A DNA stretch of 64,000 bases from Telopea speciosissima (Eukaryota > Streptophyta > Magnoliopsida > Proteales > Proteaceae), in NCBI RefSeq assembly GCF_018873765.1, contig NC_057918.1, forward strand, positions 64,048,871-64,112,870. Reading direction: 5' to 3'. The notes beneath the pieces are model-generated. The model was not told the DNA's origin, did not search any database, and saw only the letters and a program-made list of their open reading frames with translations. Position numbers and translations under genes: made by a program. Below are positions 25,782-37,084 of this stretch, piece after piece. How positions within the stretch are numbered: the stretch's first letter is position 1; the number at the start of each line of letters is the position of its first letter.

Positions 25782-26695
25782 TGTCTTTCTTTTGTTTGTT
25801 TTAATGAAGGGAGTGTTTATCCAAAAAAAAAAAAAAAAACCGAAGAAGTAAGAGTAATCCTTTAGAATACCAATATAAATTGTTATTCACTCAATATGTA
25901 AAGATATGTTTTAGTTTTAGTGGCCTCGTTTGGAGAAGATTCTCCAAACAATCCTAACATACAGAGAGGGTTTTTTTTTTTTTTTTTTTTTTTGTTGTCT
26001 TAGAGCATGGCCTACGTCAGCATCTCCTGAATCAATCTATCTCCTCCCCTAATAGCGGGCAGATATGTCATTTCTTAGGCAGGATGAGAGATACATGCAG
26101 ATACAAGAAAGCTGGTGTAGGCCGCACTCTTGGACATAAAACATTTTCCCTAATTATCATCTAATATTTTTAGGAAAAAGAACACTACCTAATTGCATGG
26201 ATCCTATGACTAGACATAGGAGTGCACAAAATTATCTCTCGGCCCCATAAAATCAAAAACCTCATCCATTTTAATACTCTCATGCATGCTCTGGCCCCTA
26301 CAACCAGACAACCGATCTCTTGCCCAATATTTTTCTTTAGGAGAGGGCATTAATGCCAAGTGTTTTGACCATATTATCAATAGAAAATTGCTAACCTCAC
26401 GGACCTCATAGCCTAATCACATCTCAGGGACAAAAAAAATACCATATTTTTTTATTCCCCTCCCCCACCCTATATTTTACAGGATTCCACATGACTATGT
26501 TACATCACATATTTGGATATGACCATAACCATAAGTGACATCAAGGTTGTTTCTTTAAAGTTGTAGATCTACTTTTGTCTTATGAAAATAAATAGTCATT
26601 AATCATTGGGATTTTTATATTAACATCTCCTAAGGTGTAAATAGATATGTAATCTTACTTTTTTTTTTTATTCTTAAAAGTTATTTAATGAATGG

Positions 26696-29600
26696 GTCAC
26701 ATCCAGGTTTCTTGGATTGTGTACGAGAGTGTTGGTCGACGCCGGTGTTTGGGTCACCTCTCCAGACTCTCTACCTTCGGTTGAAGGCCCTCTATACGTG
26801 CTTACGAGGCTGGAATAAAACGGTGTTTGGCAACATACACCAGAATGTCAGGAGGGCGGAAGACAGAGTATGCAAGGCAGAAATTGAGTTGGAACAGTGT
26901 TTCTCGGAGGCGGCAAAAGGGGAGTTGGAGGACGCCACCATAGCTCTCAATGAGGTGTTATTACAAGATGACATTTTTTTGAGGCAAAAATCAAGGGTAC
27001 GTTGGCTCAAGGAGGAGACACCAAGTTCTTTCATGCCATGGTCAGGATACGAAGGCTACGGCAGGGGGTGGACAAAATAAAGGATGCGCATGATGAATAG
27101 CTCACCGAGCCGACGGACATAGCAGGTGAGGCAGTTAGATTTTATACTGACATGTTTTCGTCTCAGGCTTGTATCCAGGACGAGGATCTCCTACAGTACG
27201 TTCCACAGTTGGTGACCGAGGAGGAGAATGAGATGTTGTTAGCCACACCCATGTTAGAGGAAGTCAAGGCGGTGGTGTTTGACTTGTCAGCGGACAGTGC
27301 CCCTGGTCCAGACGGGTTTACAGGCTATTTTTTCACGGCGTACTGGGGCATTATAGGGAAGGATGTTTGGGAGACGGTCAAGGAATTCTTTTTGGGGGGG
27401 GTTGTTTGCCACGAAGCTACATGTCAGCAAATTTGGCCTTAATTCCTAAAAAGGAGTGCCTAGAAGCAATGACAGATTTTTGCCCAAGAAGCTTGTGCAA
27501 CTTCTCTTACAAAATAGTTGCAAAGGTTATTTCCACGAGACTCGCAGCTGTACTCCCCAACATAATATCAGAGGAGCAAGGAGCATTCACTCAAGGCAGG
27601 GACATTCATGATAGCATAGCCTTGGTGCAGGAGGTAACTCATGAAATCAATAGGAAGGCGCGAGGTGGAAATGTGATTCTTAAGTTAGATATGACAAAAG
27701 CTTACGACTGACTGGAATGGGAATTTTTATATAAGGTTTTAGGAAAGTTTGGGTTTGCTACTGAGTGGATTTAGATGATTAAAAAGGTAGTAGAGAATTG
27801 TTGGTTTTCTGTGGTGATGGGAGGGGAGCCTACTGGTTTTTTTAAGTCTACGAGAGGGGTGAGTCAGGGAGACCCACTATCGCCAGCTCTGTTCATTATT
27901 GCGGAGGAGGTACTGAGTAGGGGATTGAGAGCTCTATTTATGGAGGGTAGGGCAGAGTACTACAGCCTCCCGAGGGGATGTCCGGGAATTTCTCACAGTC
28001 TTTTTGCTGATGACACGATAATTTTTTCAAGCGGCTTGAAATCATCATTGAAGCAGATCTGTGGCCTAATTAATAGTTATGAAGGTTTCTCGGGCCAACT
28101 GGTAAATAAATCAAAGAGTTACTTTGTGATTAGCGAGAAGGCTTCAAACCGCAAAAGCCTCAAGGTGGAAGGGATTACAGGGTTTCCCAGGAAGAGGCTG
28201 CCAATTACGTACCTAGGGGAGCCCCTGTTCTCAGGAAGACTGCGGATATGTTTCTTTAATGAATTTTTGGCTAAGATGCGTAACAGGGTTGCGGGCTGGC
28301 AAAGGAGAACATTGTTTTCAGGTGGACGAGTAGTGTTGCTCAAACATGTGCTGGCAGCCATGTCGATTCATGTAGTGTCCTCGTTGGACATTCCCACCAC
28401 TATTCAAAGAAAATTCAATGGAATCTACTCGGACTTTCTGTGGGGCCAATCAGAATGGGGTAAAAGGCATCATTGGGTTTCATGGAGCAAGGTGTGTGCA
28501 CCAGTTGCTGAAGGGGGTTTGGGAATTCGAAATTTAGAAGATATGACAAGGGCGTTGCGTCTGAAGGGTCTGTGGAGAGCAATGACTGGGAAATCATTAT
28601 GGTGCAAATTTTTATAAGCTAAATATTTCAAAAATGAACACGCAGCTCTGGCAGGGGAAAGAGTGAGCGGATCAGCGGTCTAGAGGAGGGCATTGCGGTT
28701 GAAGGAGCGGTTGTTATCAAAATCGTAATGGGTCATTGGAAAAGGGGAGGTGCTATTTTTGTTGGACAACTGGTCAGGAAAGGGTGCTCTAATGGATTTT
28801 GTTGATGGGGCGCTAAACCTGGATCTGGAAACCCATGTAAAAGATGTCCTTAGCCGGGATGGAGCATGGAACATGGAGATTTTGAATATGATAGACTCAG
28901 ATAGAGTGCGAAAAGGCTTGTTGGAGGGTCATTTTTTTCTGACTGATCGGGAGGATCGGTTGGTGAGGATACCGACGAAAGACGGGAAGCTCACCACGAA
29001 GTCACTGTGGAACGAGTTGAGAAGGGGTGCAGCTGAAAAGACGTTTGCAAAGTGGTGTTGGAACCAGGCCCTCCCCACAAAGGAGGGTTTCTTCTCTTGG
29101 CAGGTTTTGAGTGGAGGGATCCCCACAGATGAATATATTAAGAAGATGGGGGTACTGCTTGCTTCTAAATGTTACTGTTGTGGCCAGCCCAGGTGTGAAT
29201 CAGCAACTCATGTCTTAATAGAAGGGGGAACGGCGAAGAAGGTTTGGAGGTTCTACTCACAACTCTGTGATGTGGAACTGGTGCCGTTGCAAGACGCCCG
29301 CAGTCGCATAATGTTCTGGCATAGTCAGGCATGTGAGGGAAAGTTGTATGGGGGTGATTATTGGTCTTCTTCCATCACTAATTATTTGGGAATTATGGAA
29401 AGAGCGGAATAATCGAAGGCATGGTGAGAAAGGCCGATCAGCCAGATACATTGTGGAGATCATTAGGAGGTGGGTTGCGGAGTTGCCTATATGTCTCTCA
29501 TAGGGCAGCAAGCCGTCTTTCAGGGAAGCTCTTGCGCTGCAATTCTTTGGTATTTCGCACCGCCCAGGTTCTCTTAAGGCACCCATTCCTGTGTACTGGC

Positions 29601-30292
29601 AGAATCCATCCTTGTCAGTGAAGCTAAATGTAGATGGGGAGTGTAAAGGCAATCCGGGGATAGGAGGGGTGGAGGTGTAATTAGAAACAGCGATGGTCAA
29701 GTGGTGGCGGGCTTCGCTAAATTCTACGGTGTTTGCACTAACTCCTTAGCTGAACTGAGAGCCTTGAGAGACGGGCTTAGGCTTTGTGAGAGCCTAGGAT
29801 TCAAGGAGTTTCATGTTAATTCGGACTCGATGACAACAGTGAAGTGCATAGAGAAGGGAGCACACGGGAATTGGAAGGGTTGGTATTGGTTTCAGGAGGT
29901 GCTAGATTTGGTAAGATCTCTCAACCCAAAGATAGAATTCACCTACAGAGAAGGGAACAGGGCAGCAGACTATCTAGCGAATTTAGCTTGTGAATAGAAA
30001 AAGGATTCCGCTTTTTTGGGGGAATCACATTTGCCTCAAGAGCTCCGGCAAATTGCTCATGAGGATGCCATAGGTCTTCCAGTAATAAGGTTTTAAGTTT
30101 TTTAGTCTTGTAAGGGTGGGTGTGAGCTTTAATAAGAGTGCTTGAGAGTGAATGAAGGAGCCTCAGGGCAGTTTGGGTATGGGGTAAGGCGGGAATGTCC
30201 CCCCCTTTTGTACTCCTTTTCTATTTGATTATTGGAATAAAAGCATAGGGGCTGTCCAGGGTCCCAGAGAATGTTCGGGGTAAAAAAAAAAA
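26696..30292 (+). mobile_element. 5'-truncated L1-type LINE (RT, zf-RVT, RNase H)
   Basis: A 3.6-kb plus-strand LINE lacking ORF1 and the endonuclease. A linker region encodes CLRGWNKTVFGNI. Reverse transcriptase runs about 27280-28100 with SAPGPDGF, LALIPKK, LKLDMTKAYD, GVSQGDPLSP and an intact FADD at 28003-28014. The post-RT thumb (WSKVCAPVAEGGLGIRNL) is followed by a zinc-knuckle domain near 29165-29250 (CYCCGQPRCESATH). RNase H spans about 29620-29997 (LNVDGECKGNPG, AELRALRDG, NSDSM, REGNRAADYLA). Stops interrupt RT just after KAYD (27709) and at 27774, and there are several frameshifts, so it is dead. It ends in an A-tail at 30282-30292 and is flanked by ATGAATGG (26688-26695 and 30293-30300). 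Copy A keeps the empty site near 24295. Confidence 0.92.
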
Positions 30293-30477
30293 ATGAATGG
30301 TTAAAAAATGAGTTTTCAACTTCATTTAAAGCAATAATTTATCCTTATTAAAAAAATTGTATTAAATATTTTTGGGAATAAGACAAGAGACAATTAAATG
30401 AAGTTGTCTAACTCTAAATTCACCACTAGAGTTAGACGCTCCCTACATGTAATTGGGGATACATTACAATCTATAGG

Positions 30478-30838
30478 TAGGGATGTAAACGGATCGGATA
30501 TGGATATTCCCTGCCCGGATACAGATAACCCTAAATGGTTTCGGATGCAAATTGAATTTGGATTTTCGACTATCCGTTTATATATCTAACTTGTGTAACC
30601 CAGACCTTCCTCCCCCAACGGATACGATTCACTCTCAATCCATGTTTTAGTCTCATAATTCTCATTTCCTCATTCTTTAGAACCTGTTGAATCTTCAAAA
30701 ACCTTCTATGTCATTAGTTGGATATCTATTCGGATCAGATAATTTTTTCCCGGACTATTCGAATAAAAAATCGGATACCCTTAAACAAAAACGGATGGGA
30801 ATTGAATTTGAACTTTCGGGTACCCGTTTACATCCCTA
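30478..30838. mobile_element. hAT MITE, TAGGGATGTAAACGG family, copy 1
   Basis: Ends TAGGGATGTAAACGGATCGG and inverted CCGTTTACATCCCTA. Perfect 8-bp target duplication TCTATAGG (30470-30477 and 30839-30846). No coding capacity. Confidence 0.9.
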
Positions 30839-31079
30839 TCTATAGGCACCTCAAGGCTAACTTAGAATTCGAAGCTTATCCAATTTTCAAGTATGTGTTA
30901 TGAAAATTGGTGCCCTGATGAGGACACCTATTGGTAGATTTTTTTTCTTTTCTTTAATGAAGGCACAACCTTTTTTATTTAATACTTGAGAAGCAAAATT
31001 ATGGCACAACCCTTTTGTCTATCAGTATACTTCTACAAAGGTATTGAATTAAAAAGAAAGAAAAATACAAGATTCACAT

Positions 31080-31789
31080 TGTTGCGTGTGAAAACCTCCG
31101 TCGCCCGGTTCACCCACTGATGAGCCTGCAAAAAATCGAGTGAGCGCAAGAGAGCCGATGTGGTTCAGGCCTAGGAATCTCCGACGCTCAAGTCAGGTCT
31201 CCAGTGCAATAGCGTAACAGCTAGTAAAAGTGAGATGTGGAATTGTGCTCCATACCTGGGTATTTATAGAGTGTGGATGAGGTGAGGCGGTTGGGAGAGT
31301 CCTAGTATGGTAGGAGTTCTTCTTTTGGAAGGCACTCTCGCGTAGAGCGGAGTGGAGAGTCATTTTCAGGGTCGGACTCTTGTTAAGCTAAGAGTCCATA
31401 CTTGGCGTGACTTCGTAACGCGTTGGGATTGTGGCTCGATCCTTATCCCGTGATTCTTGGGATGTACTGACGTGACTCCGCGATTCTCGGCAAGCCGTTA
31501 CGAGGACTTTGGTAGAGGGCTCGGTCTAGGAGGTCGGCCAGTGAGGTCGGCATGGGAGGTCGACCTCGGCAGTCACCTCGGCCTAGGCCGTCCTGTGTAT
31601 GCTCGGCCGAAGTTTTAAGGCTGACTTGGATGATGTGTCGCGGGCTCGGCCGAGTGCTCGGCCTAGCCATGCGACCTGACGGAGATCGGGTCGGCCCGTT
31701 TTTCGATTCAGCTCGGTTATGTTCTTGGGGTGACCTCGACTCGGCCACGTGGCAGCTTCTGATTAGTGAGGTGATTTTGTGCTTTAGCA
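31080..31789. repeat. Solo LTR of a retrotransposon
   Basis: 710 bp beginning TGTTGCGTGTGAAAACC and ending GTGCTTTAGCA, with a perfect 5-bp target duplication CACAT on both sides (31075-31079 and 31790-31794). GC content rises in the right half, which is full of CTCGGCC motifs. No internal coding region is attached, so it is a solo LTR left by recombination. Superfamily not certain. Confidence 0.75.
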
Positions 31790-31794
31790 CACAT

Positions 31795-32890
31795 GTTCTT
31801 CTAATACCCAATAGCTTGTGTACAACCTTTACATACATAAAAGGTTCACTAAAAATTTTCAAACATCTAAGCTAGTATTCAGTCTTCCCATTTTCTTCTC
31901 TTTTTTGGTAGTAGTTTCCATTCTCTTCTTGTAGATCGGATTAGAGAGTCATATGAAGCTATAGGAATAAAGAGAAAACAAACATTGCTGTCTTTATTTG
32001 ATTGAGTAATGAGAACAAGAATTTTGAAGAAAATATTAGAAAAAGGGTAAAATAGGGAAATCAGTTCAAATCTTGCTTAAAAGACCTCGCCCTTTGCCTT
32101 TGTTTACTTATATATAATTTATTGAGAGAGGGTTCTCGGAGCAATAAAAAATATGATGTGAGGAGGTGTAGTGTACGCCTTAGGCTTAGAGAGTTTTTTC
32201 CCAATGCCACATCACGAGTTGCCCTTAGTCTCCTCTTAGTCATAATCAAATTACCCTGAGCCTCTACTTTTTTGGAATCAGAGTCGACGATTGTGGCCTC
32301 GGTTGGTTACATAGATTAGCTCCTCAATCCCTCGCTTAGCATTCACAAGCAAAGACTAGGTAAAAATGAGGTAGCAATATATTCCCTTCAACATCGTTGC
32401 CATTTTCCCAACCACAACCAATGGTGCAGCACCCATTGCTAACGTCAACACCTAGAGGAAGAGTAGTCATTTACTGATCTGATTTCGAAAGCTTTGTCCC
32501 TATGATAGATGAGTCATAGTTGGAAAATCAGGTTTTTTGACTTGACTTGTCCTTCAAAATCCCTTATGATCTAGCCTTTTCAAACCTGGTCAGGATGAGT
32601 CACGTTTTTTCTTATTTTTTTTTTAAATACAATAAATATATATAAATTAGTAAAAATTATAAATTGAGTTTGGAAACTATATTGGATTAGAAATAGAATT
32701 TAATGGAGAATCTGCTATTGGGAGGGAGGAAGATGAGGACCTACTTGACAAAGTTGATGAAGAACCACAATCCTTAGATGATTTCAGCTGGGTTGATAAC
32801 ATCTAATAATGAGGTTGACATGGATAACCTGGTTGTACTTGCTAAAGAAAAAAAGTATTGCCCAAGTGGGTAAGAGTTGGTGGATCAGAA
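31795..32890. other. Intergenic DNA, no recognised gene
   Basis: A short acidic reading segment near 32680-32805 (EEDEDLLDKVDEEPQSLDDF) is suggestive of a coding relic but I cannot assign it. No other structure seen. Confidence 0.35.
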
Positions 32891-33041
32891 TCGTCTCTAG
32901 GGAGCCTAGCACCCAAGGTGTTGTCAGGGAGCATCCAGTGGTCGAGCTGTGCTGCACACATCTCGGCACATGCCTAGGGATGTGTGTGGCACAGCCCAAT
33001 GGCTGGCAACACCCTGGGTGTGCTGTGCTCCCTGTAGACGA
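32891..33041. repeat. Long imperfect hairpin (foldback MITE or small-RNA precursor)
   Basis: The left arm starts TCGTCTCTAGGGAGCCTAGC and the right arm, inverted, reads TCGTCTACAGGGAGCACAGC. Pairing continues through GGTGTTGTCAG/GGTGTTGCCAG and then GCTGTGCTGCACACATC/GCTGTGCCACACACATC to a loop of about 15 bases. Arms are about 70 bp with roughly 85% complementarity. No clear target duplication. Confidence 0.65.
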
Positions 33042-33146
33042 ACTAAATTCAGAGTTGGTATATGATGAAGATGTTGAGACCCTTGTAATGGATGAAGGTG
33101 AACAGTTGAACAATCAATTATAACGCCCGTTAGGATATTAAATTTT

Positions 33147-33270
33147 GGTTAGGAGCGAAAGATTCCTCTACTTATATATACACCAAATTCCTTGTGGATC
33201 TTATGTTTGGTTAGGAGTGAAAGATTCCTCTATTTATATATACACCAAATTCCTTCTGGATCTTATGTCA
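33147..33270. repeat. Two-copy tandem repeat, 62-bp unit
   Basis: Unit GGTTAGGAGYGAAAGATTCC followed by TATATATACACCAAATTCC and GGATCTTATGT occurs twice in direct succession with about four differences. Confidence 0.8.
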
Positions 33271-33559
33271 ACCCTTTGCTGGTTAGGAATATTCGGATAA
33301 AAATCATCTCCAGTCCCTCCAAAAAATCCTTTGCAGTGTCTTGCTGTTTGGCCTGAGAACTTGACATGTGGAAGATGCGACATCCAATAGTGGTGAGTTC
33401 AAGAAGAAAGAAAAAAAAATTAGATGAAAAAATTGCAGAGGATTTTAATCCCTACAGCGTCCTCATCCACCAATGAGGTCTAGTCACGTGTCATTTTAAA
33501 ATCCAACACCCAGGATTGATTGATCCCTTTCAAGAATTGAGACCCATTTCTTGTGGATA

Positions 33560-33975
33560 GAACATGGTTTGAGGTATCGGATCGGATTGGACCATATTGG
33601 TTGGATCGGATCTGTATCGGTCGAGGCTGATCTCGAGATTTGACCAATACAACAAGGTTTGATTGGATCGCCCAACTTGGTTGGATCGGTTGATTTGATC
33701 CAACTGAAATTTTTTTTTTTTCAACGTTTTTAAGTTGTTTTTTAGTTTTTTATATTATCTTGATAGATATCAACCGATACTAACCGATTTTGACCAATCC
33801 GATCCTGAGATCACAAAACCCACCAACCCTGGCCGATACATGACCCAATCCATAAAAAAACGATTTTGGGGGGTTTTATCACCGATTTGGACCGATCCAA
33901 TCCCGATCCGGAAAGGTTTCGGCCATGACCGATCGATCCCGAGTCCGATACCAGAATTTTGAACCTTGTCCAGGT
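33560..33975. repeat. GATCGG-rich palindromic repeat (degenerate MITE)
   Basis: Left end TGGTTTGAGGTATCGGATCGG and right end, inverted, GGTTCAAAATTCTGGTATCGG. The interior is rich in ACCGATCC and its inverse. The same repeat type recurs at several places in the window. No target duplication was identified. Confidence 0.55.
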
Positions 33976-34013
33976 ATCGGACCTGTCCGTTTGCGTATTC
34001 GTCTCGGCTTCCT

Positions 34014-34520
34014 ATGACTCTACTATTTTCAATCCTGTTTCTGCAAATCCACCATTCGCATTCCCTCACCTGCTCATCACAGAAAGTCACAGGAAACAAA
34101 ATTTTTGACCAGTGTAATGATTTTCTCCAACTGAGGTCTTACCTGCATTAGACCTAAGATTCGTCGAATTCGTCGTTGAAGATAGCGTTCATGGCTCCCC
34201 CAGCGAAAAGCGATGGATGGGTTGCTTGGGCGATCCTAAGGCGCCAGCGATGATCGGTTCCCAAGCGTTGATTGCTTACAAGGTGGACGGGAAGACGACG
34301 GTGAAGACCTTCAATTTGAGCCCTTACAAGATCGCGCCATCGAAGATCGCTTATGAGATATGGAGATGGAAGCAGAGAACTCATGCCCACCACCATGACC
34401 ACGATTAACCAGGTTTGGCAGGTCGGTGGCGCCGCCGTGAATGAGATTCCGGCCGCCCACACGATACAGATGGAGAATTTGAACTCTAAGGGCGCAGAAC
34501 GAAAAGAAACAAGCATAAGT
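34014..34520 (+). pseudogene. AIR12-like DOMON-domain protein, pseudogene
   Basis: The family (AIR12, and the DOMON part of CYB561-DOMON proteins) comprises secreted or GPI-anchored apoplastic haem b proteins of redox function. Here a signal peptide (MTLLFSILFLQIHHSHSLTC) and mature start (TGNKIFDQCNDFLQLRSYLH) are recognisable. DSSNSSLKIAFMAPPAKSDG, then GSQALIAYKVDGKTTVKTFN, and finally INQVWQVGGAAVNEIPAAHT with ENLNSKG follow. These blocks keep family order but do not share a frame. Two stops follow RSYLH in frame (34149 and 34155, where the family has WTY). A frameshift lies near 34235, where part of the expected INP motif is missing, and another near 34368. The C-terminal GPI-signal region is not seen. 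No introns are needed, as expected for AIR12. It is a decayed copy; the functional relative must lie elsewhere. Confidence 0.85.
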
Positions 34521-34666
34521 GTGATAACGATTTGTAGATTATTCAAATATCAATCAGTTTTAACAAACCCAATTTATCAAATCACTTACATACATAGAAC
34601 CCTCACACTCAGAATTAGGGGAAACCCTAAAAAAACACAGAGAACATAATTAAAATAAAAAAAAAA

Positions 34667-34876
34667 TTAGCCGGTGTAGATTTGAACACCGATGACGATG
34701 AGGAAGATGGTGATGAGAGCAAAGTAAATGATGGTGTGGACAAGAATGGAGATCCCACTGGTCTGCATGTTTCCAAACTCCACCACTCTGTTCTTGCCCG
34801 GTATTTGGAACAGCAGCCCAGGCGTGAACAGCACGAACAGCACCACCGCTATCAGCACCGGCCCCCAATCCGCCAT
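34667..34876 (-). CDS. DUF3339 family small membrane protein
   Basis: A single-exon gene of 69 codons, MADWGPVLIAVVLFVLFTPG at the start. There are two hydrophobic segments, about residues 6-25 and 44-66, joined by a conserved loop with QIPGKNRVVEFGNMQTSG. This is the length and layout of the plant-specific DUF3339 family; members are tiny integral membrane proteins of unknown biochemical role. The frame is open upstream to 34984, but the ATG at 34876 gives the family start MADWGP. It is convergent with the AIR12 pseudogene, about 150 bp away. A Mutator-type MITE begins 221 bp upstream of the start codon, so the promoter is short or includes transposon DNA. No damage is seen. Confidence 0.92.
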   Translation of the reverse strand: MADWGPVLIAVVLFVLFTPGLLFQIPGKNRVVEFGNMQTSGISILVHTIIYFALITIFLIVIGVQIYTG

Positions 34877-35096
34877 TTCCTTCAATCGATCTTTCGAAAC
34901 CCTCTGGCCTCTACTGTGGTGTTTATCCCAGAAACCGGGCAGGTGACGGGTCCTTATCTTACCCGTAAACTGTGTGGGTCTCAATTCTTAATTTTTTTAC
35001 AAAATTCAGAAAAAAATAGAAAAAGTGAAAATTTCCTAAAATTAATGAAATAAATCAATAATGGACAAATTAAGAAAAAAAAACGTATAATAAAAA

Positions 35097-35449
35097 GGGT
35101 AAATTACACCTCACTCCCTGATTTTCAAACGAAACTCAGATTACCTCCTGGTTTTTGAAAAAACTCAAATCACCCTCTGGTTAGTCCCTATTGTTATTTT
35201 TATGTTTTTAAGTGATGATGTCAGCCAGTTAAATAAATTTAAATCCCTAAACTACTCTTGACCAATGTTGAAGATGAAAGAAGGGTAGTATTGTAAATTT
35301 AATTCTAATGTTTTAGTACAGAGGTAAAATAGTCCTTTCACACCAATAACTAACACAGTTACTGTAGAGGGGGTGATTTGAGTTTTTTCAAAAAACAGGG
35401 GGTGATCTAAGTTTCGGTTGAAAACCAGGGGGTGACATGTAATTTACCC
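35097..35449. mobile_element. Mutator-type MITE, copy 2
   Basis: Ends GGGTAAATTACACCTCACTC and inverted GGGGTGACATGTAATTTACCC. Perfect 9-bp target duplication TAATAAAAA (35088-35096 and 35450-35458). It lies in the upstream region of the DUF3339 gene. Same family as 1792-2176. Confidence 0.9.
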
Positions 35450-35458
35450 TAATAAAAA

Positions 35459-35972
35459 TGTAATAATCTTAGAAATAGTTTACAAATTTTTTTATTTTTT
35501 TTTGGGTGTGTGTGGATCTTTTGGTTAAAAAATTCACCAAAAACCAAAGTATTTGTGATCTGGATTGGGTCGGATCGACTGATACCGATTCCCATCCCAA
35601 GATCAGTTAAGAATCGATATCAGACTCGGTCATTCCCATCTCAAGTTTGGTTAAGGATTGGTATCAAACTTGGTCGGTACCATGCCGATTCGACCGATCT
35701 GATATCAATAACTCAATCCATGGTGAGAGAGAGACATAAGAGAGAGGTATTAGCAAAGAGAGACATGTGAGGAATCGTTATCCCCTCCAATTCGTTGTCC
35801 CCTCCAATTCCTCACATGGGGGTAGAAATGACCATCCTACCCCCTGCTCGAAAACACTGTCCAAGGTGGAGTCCACTCCCCCTTATTAAAGGAATTGAAG
35901 GAATTAGAGGGGCCCACGAATTGGAGGTGATAATTATTCGACATGTGAGAGGGTGAGATGGGAAGGACATGA

Positions 35973-36009
<37 letters not shown>

Positions 36010-37080
36010 TAAGATTTAAATTTATGTAAATATCAAACAATCAACAGACAGTTCGTATTTTAATGTAACAGTTATATGATTATGGGGGTGTTTATATCAT
36101 AGAATGAAAGTATGAGGCTCTCCTGGCTTTGTATTTTATGGCGAAAGATAAGATCCGTCTACCCCACTGGCTAGCTCCTTCCACTTTCACAGGAGCTGCA
36201 TTTTTTGATTCCCTTCTCTTTTTAATTGCAAAATTGGCAACCAACCTTCAAAGGTTCAATTGTTGTATTCAGCTTGGTTGTTGGCAGTCGTTCGTGATGG
36301 TGATGTCCTGAGGTTTGGGGCATCGTGCAGCGCAGTAGTGGTTATGTGCGCACAGTGGGGCCTGTTGTGCACACATGGGCTGCGTCGTACGATGCGTACA
36401 ACAGCGCTTCAGTTACACTAGCGGATAAAAATTCGAAATCTTTGGCTTAATTGAGGAAATCTACTTCTTACTTGTTAGGGCATTGTTTAGTTTTTGAAGT
36501 CTATCTATTCTTCTTCAATTATCTAATAAAAATAACAATTACAAATAGTTAAAACTGTTTTTTTGGGTAGACAACAAGACTATTCATTCATGCACGCCCA
36601 ACACCAAACAAAGGAAAATGAAATACTTAAAATAGATAGAGAGCATGATAAACACAAGATATGGATATACGATATCCAAAACCCAGGAGTGAAAATTGAT
36701 CCGGTCACACATGCCATTGACTGGGTCATCTAGACTATGGGTTGGGTCACTACCACTTCCCTAGGTAACAGGTTGTAGCCATTGTTAATTTGAAGCGCAT
36801 GCACATACGTGCCAATAGAAGGGACCCAAATATGCCAAACAATCCATGACCGATGGCTGGAGCGTCAAAGCCGACATTAGTCTCGGTGCCACAAGCACCA
36901 TGGTCGGAAACACCTACAAACACACAAAAAAAGGAAAAAGAAAAACCGCCCTTGACAAAGGGCCCATACACTGATACATATCCTTAGAGCACAAAAAATA
37001 CACCACCCATCCACCAGGCCCACCAAAAACCCTAAACACCCACAGAATGGGCCCACCAAGCATTGTCTCCTCCTTTTTGC
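35459..37080. other. Intergenic DNA with GATCGG-type repeat and (GA)n
   Basis: GATCGG/GATACCGATT-type repeat at about 35540-35720; a GA microsatellite at 35978-36003. No gene recognised. Confidence 0.4.
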
Positions 37081-37084
37081 GCAT

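Larger units (their letters stand above)
24482..30352. repeat. Tandem segmental duplication, copy B
   Basis: Same landmarks and order as copy A, in the same orientation. It has been expanded by three MITEs (24542, 24821, 25006) and two LINE insertions (25247, 26696). Subtracting these leaves about 1.27 kb. The copies are separated by about 125 bp that includes a truncated GGGGTAAAGAACG-type MITE piece. Confidence 0.85.

Noticed and set aside
34154-34546. Minus-strand frame of 130 codons
   Set aside because: Antisense shadow of the AIR12-like pseudogene, whose plus-strand reading matches a known family.
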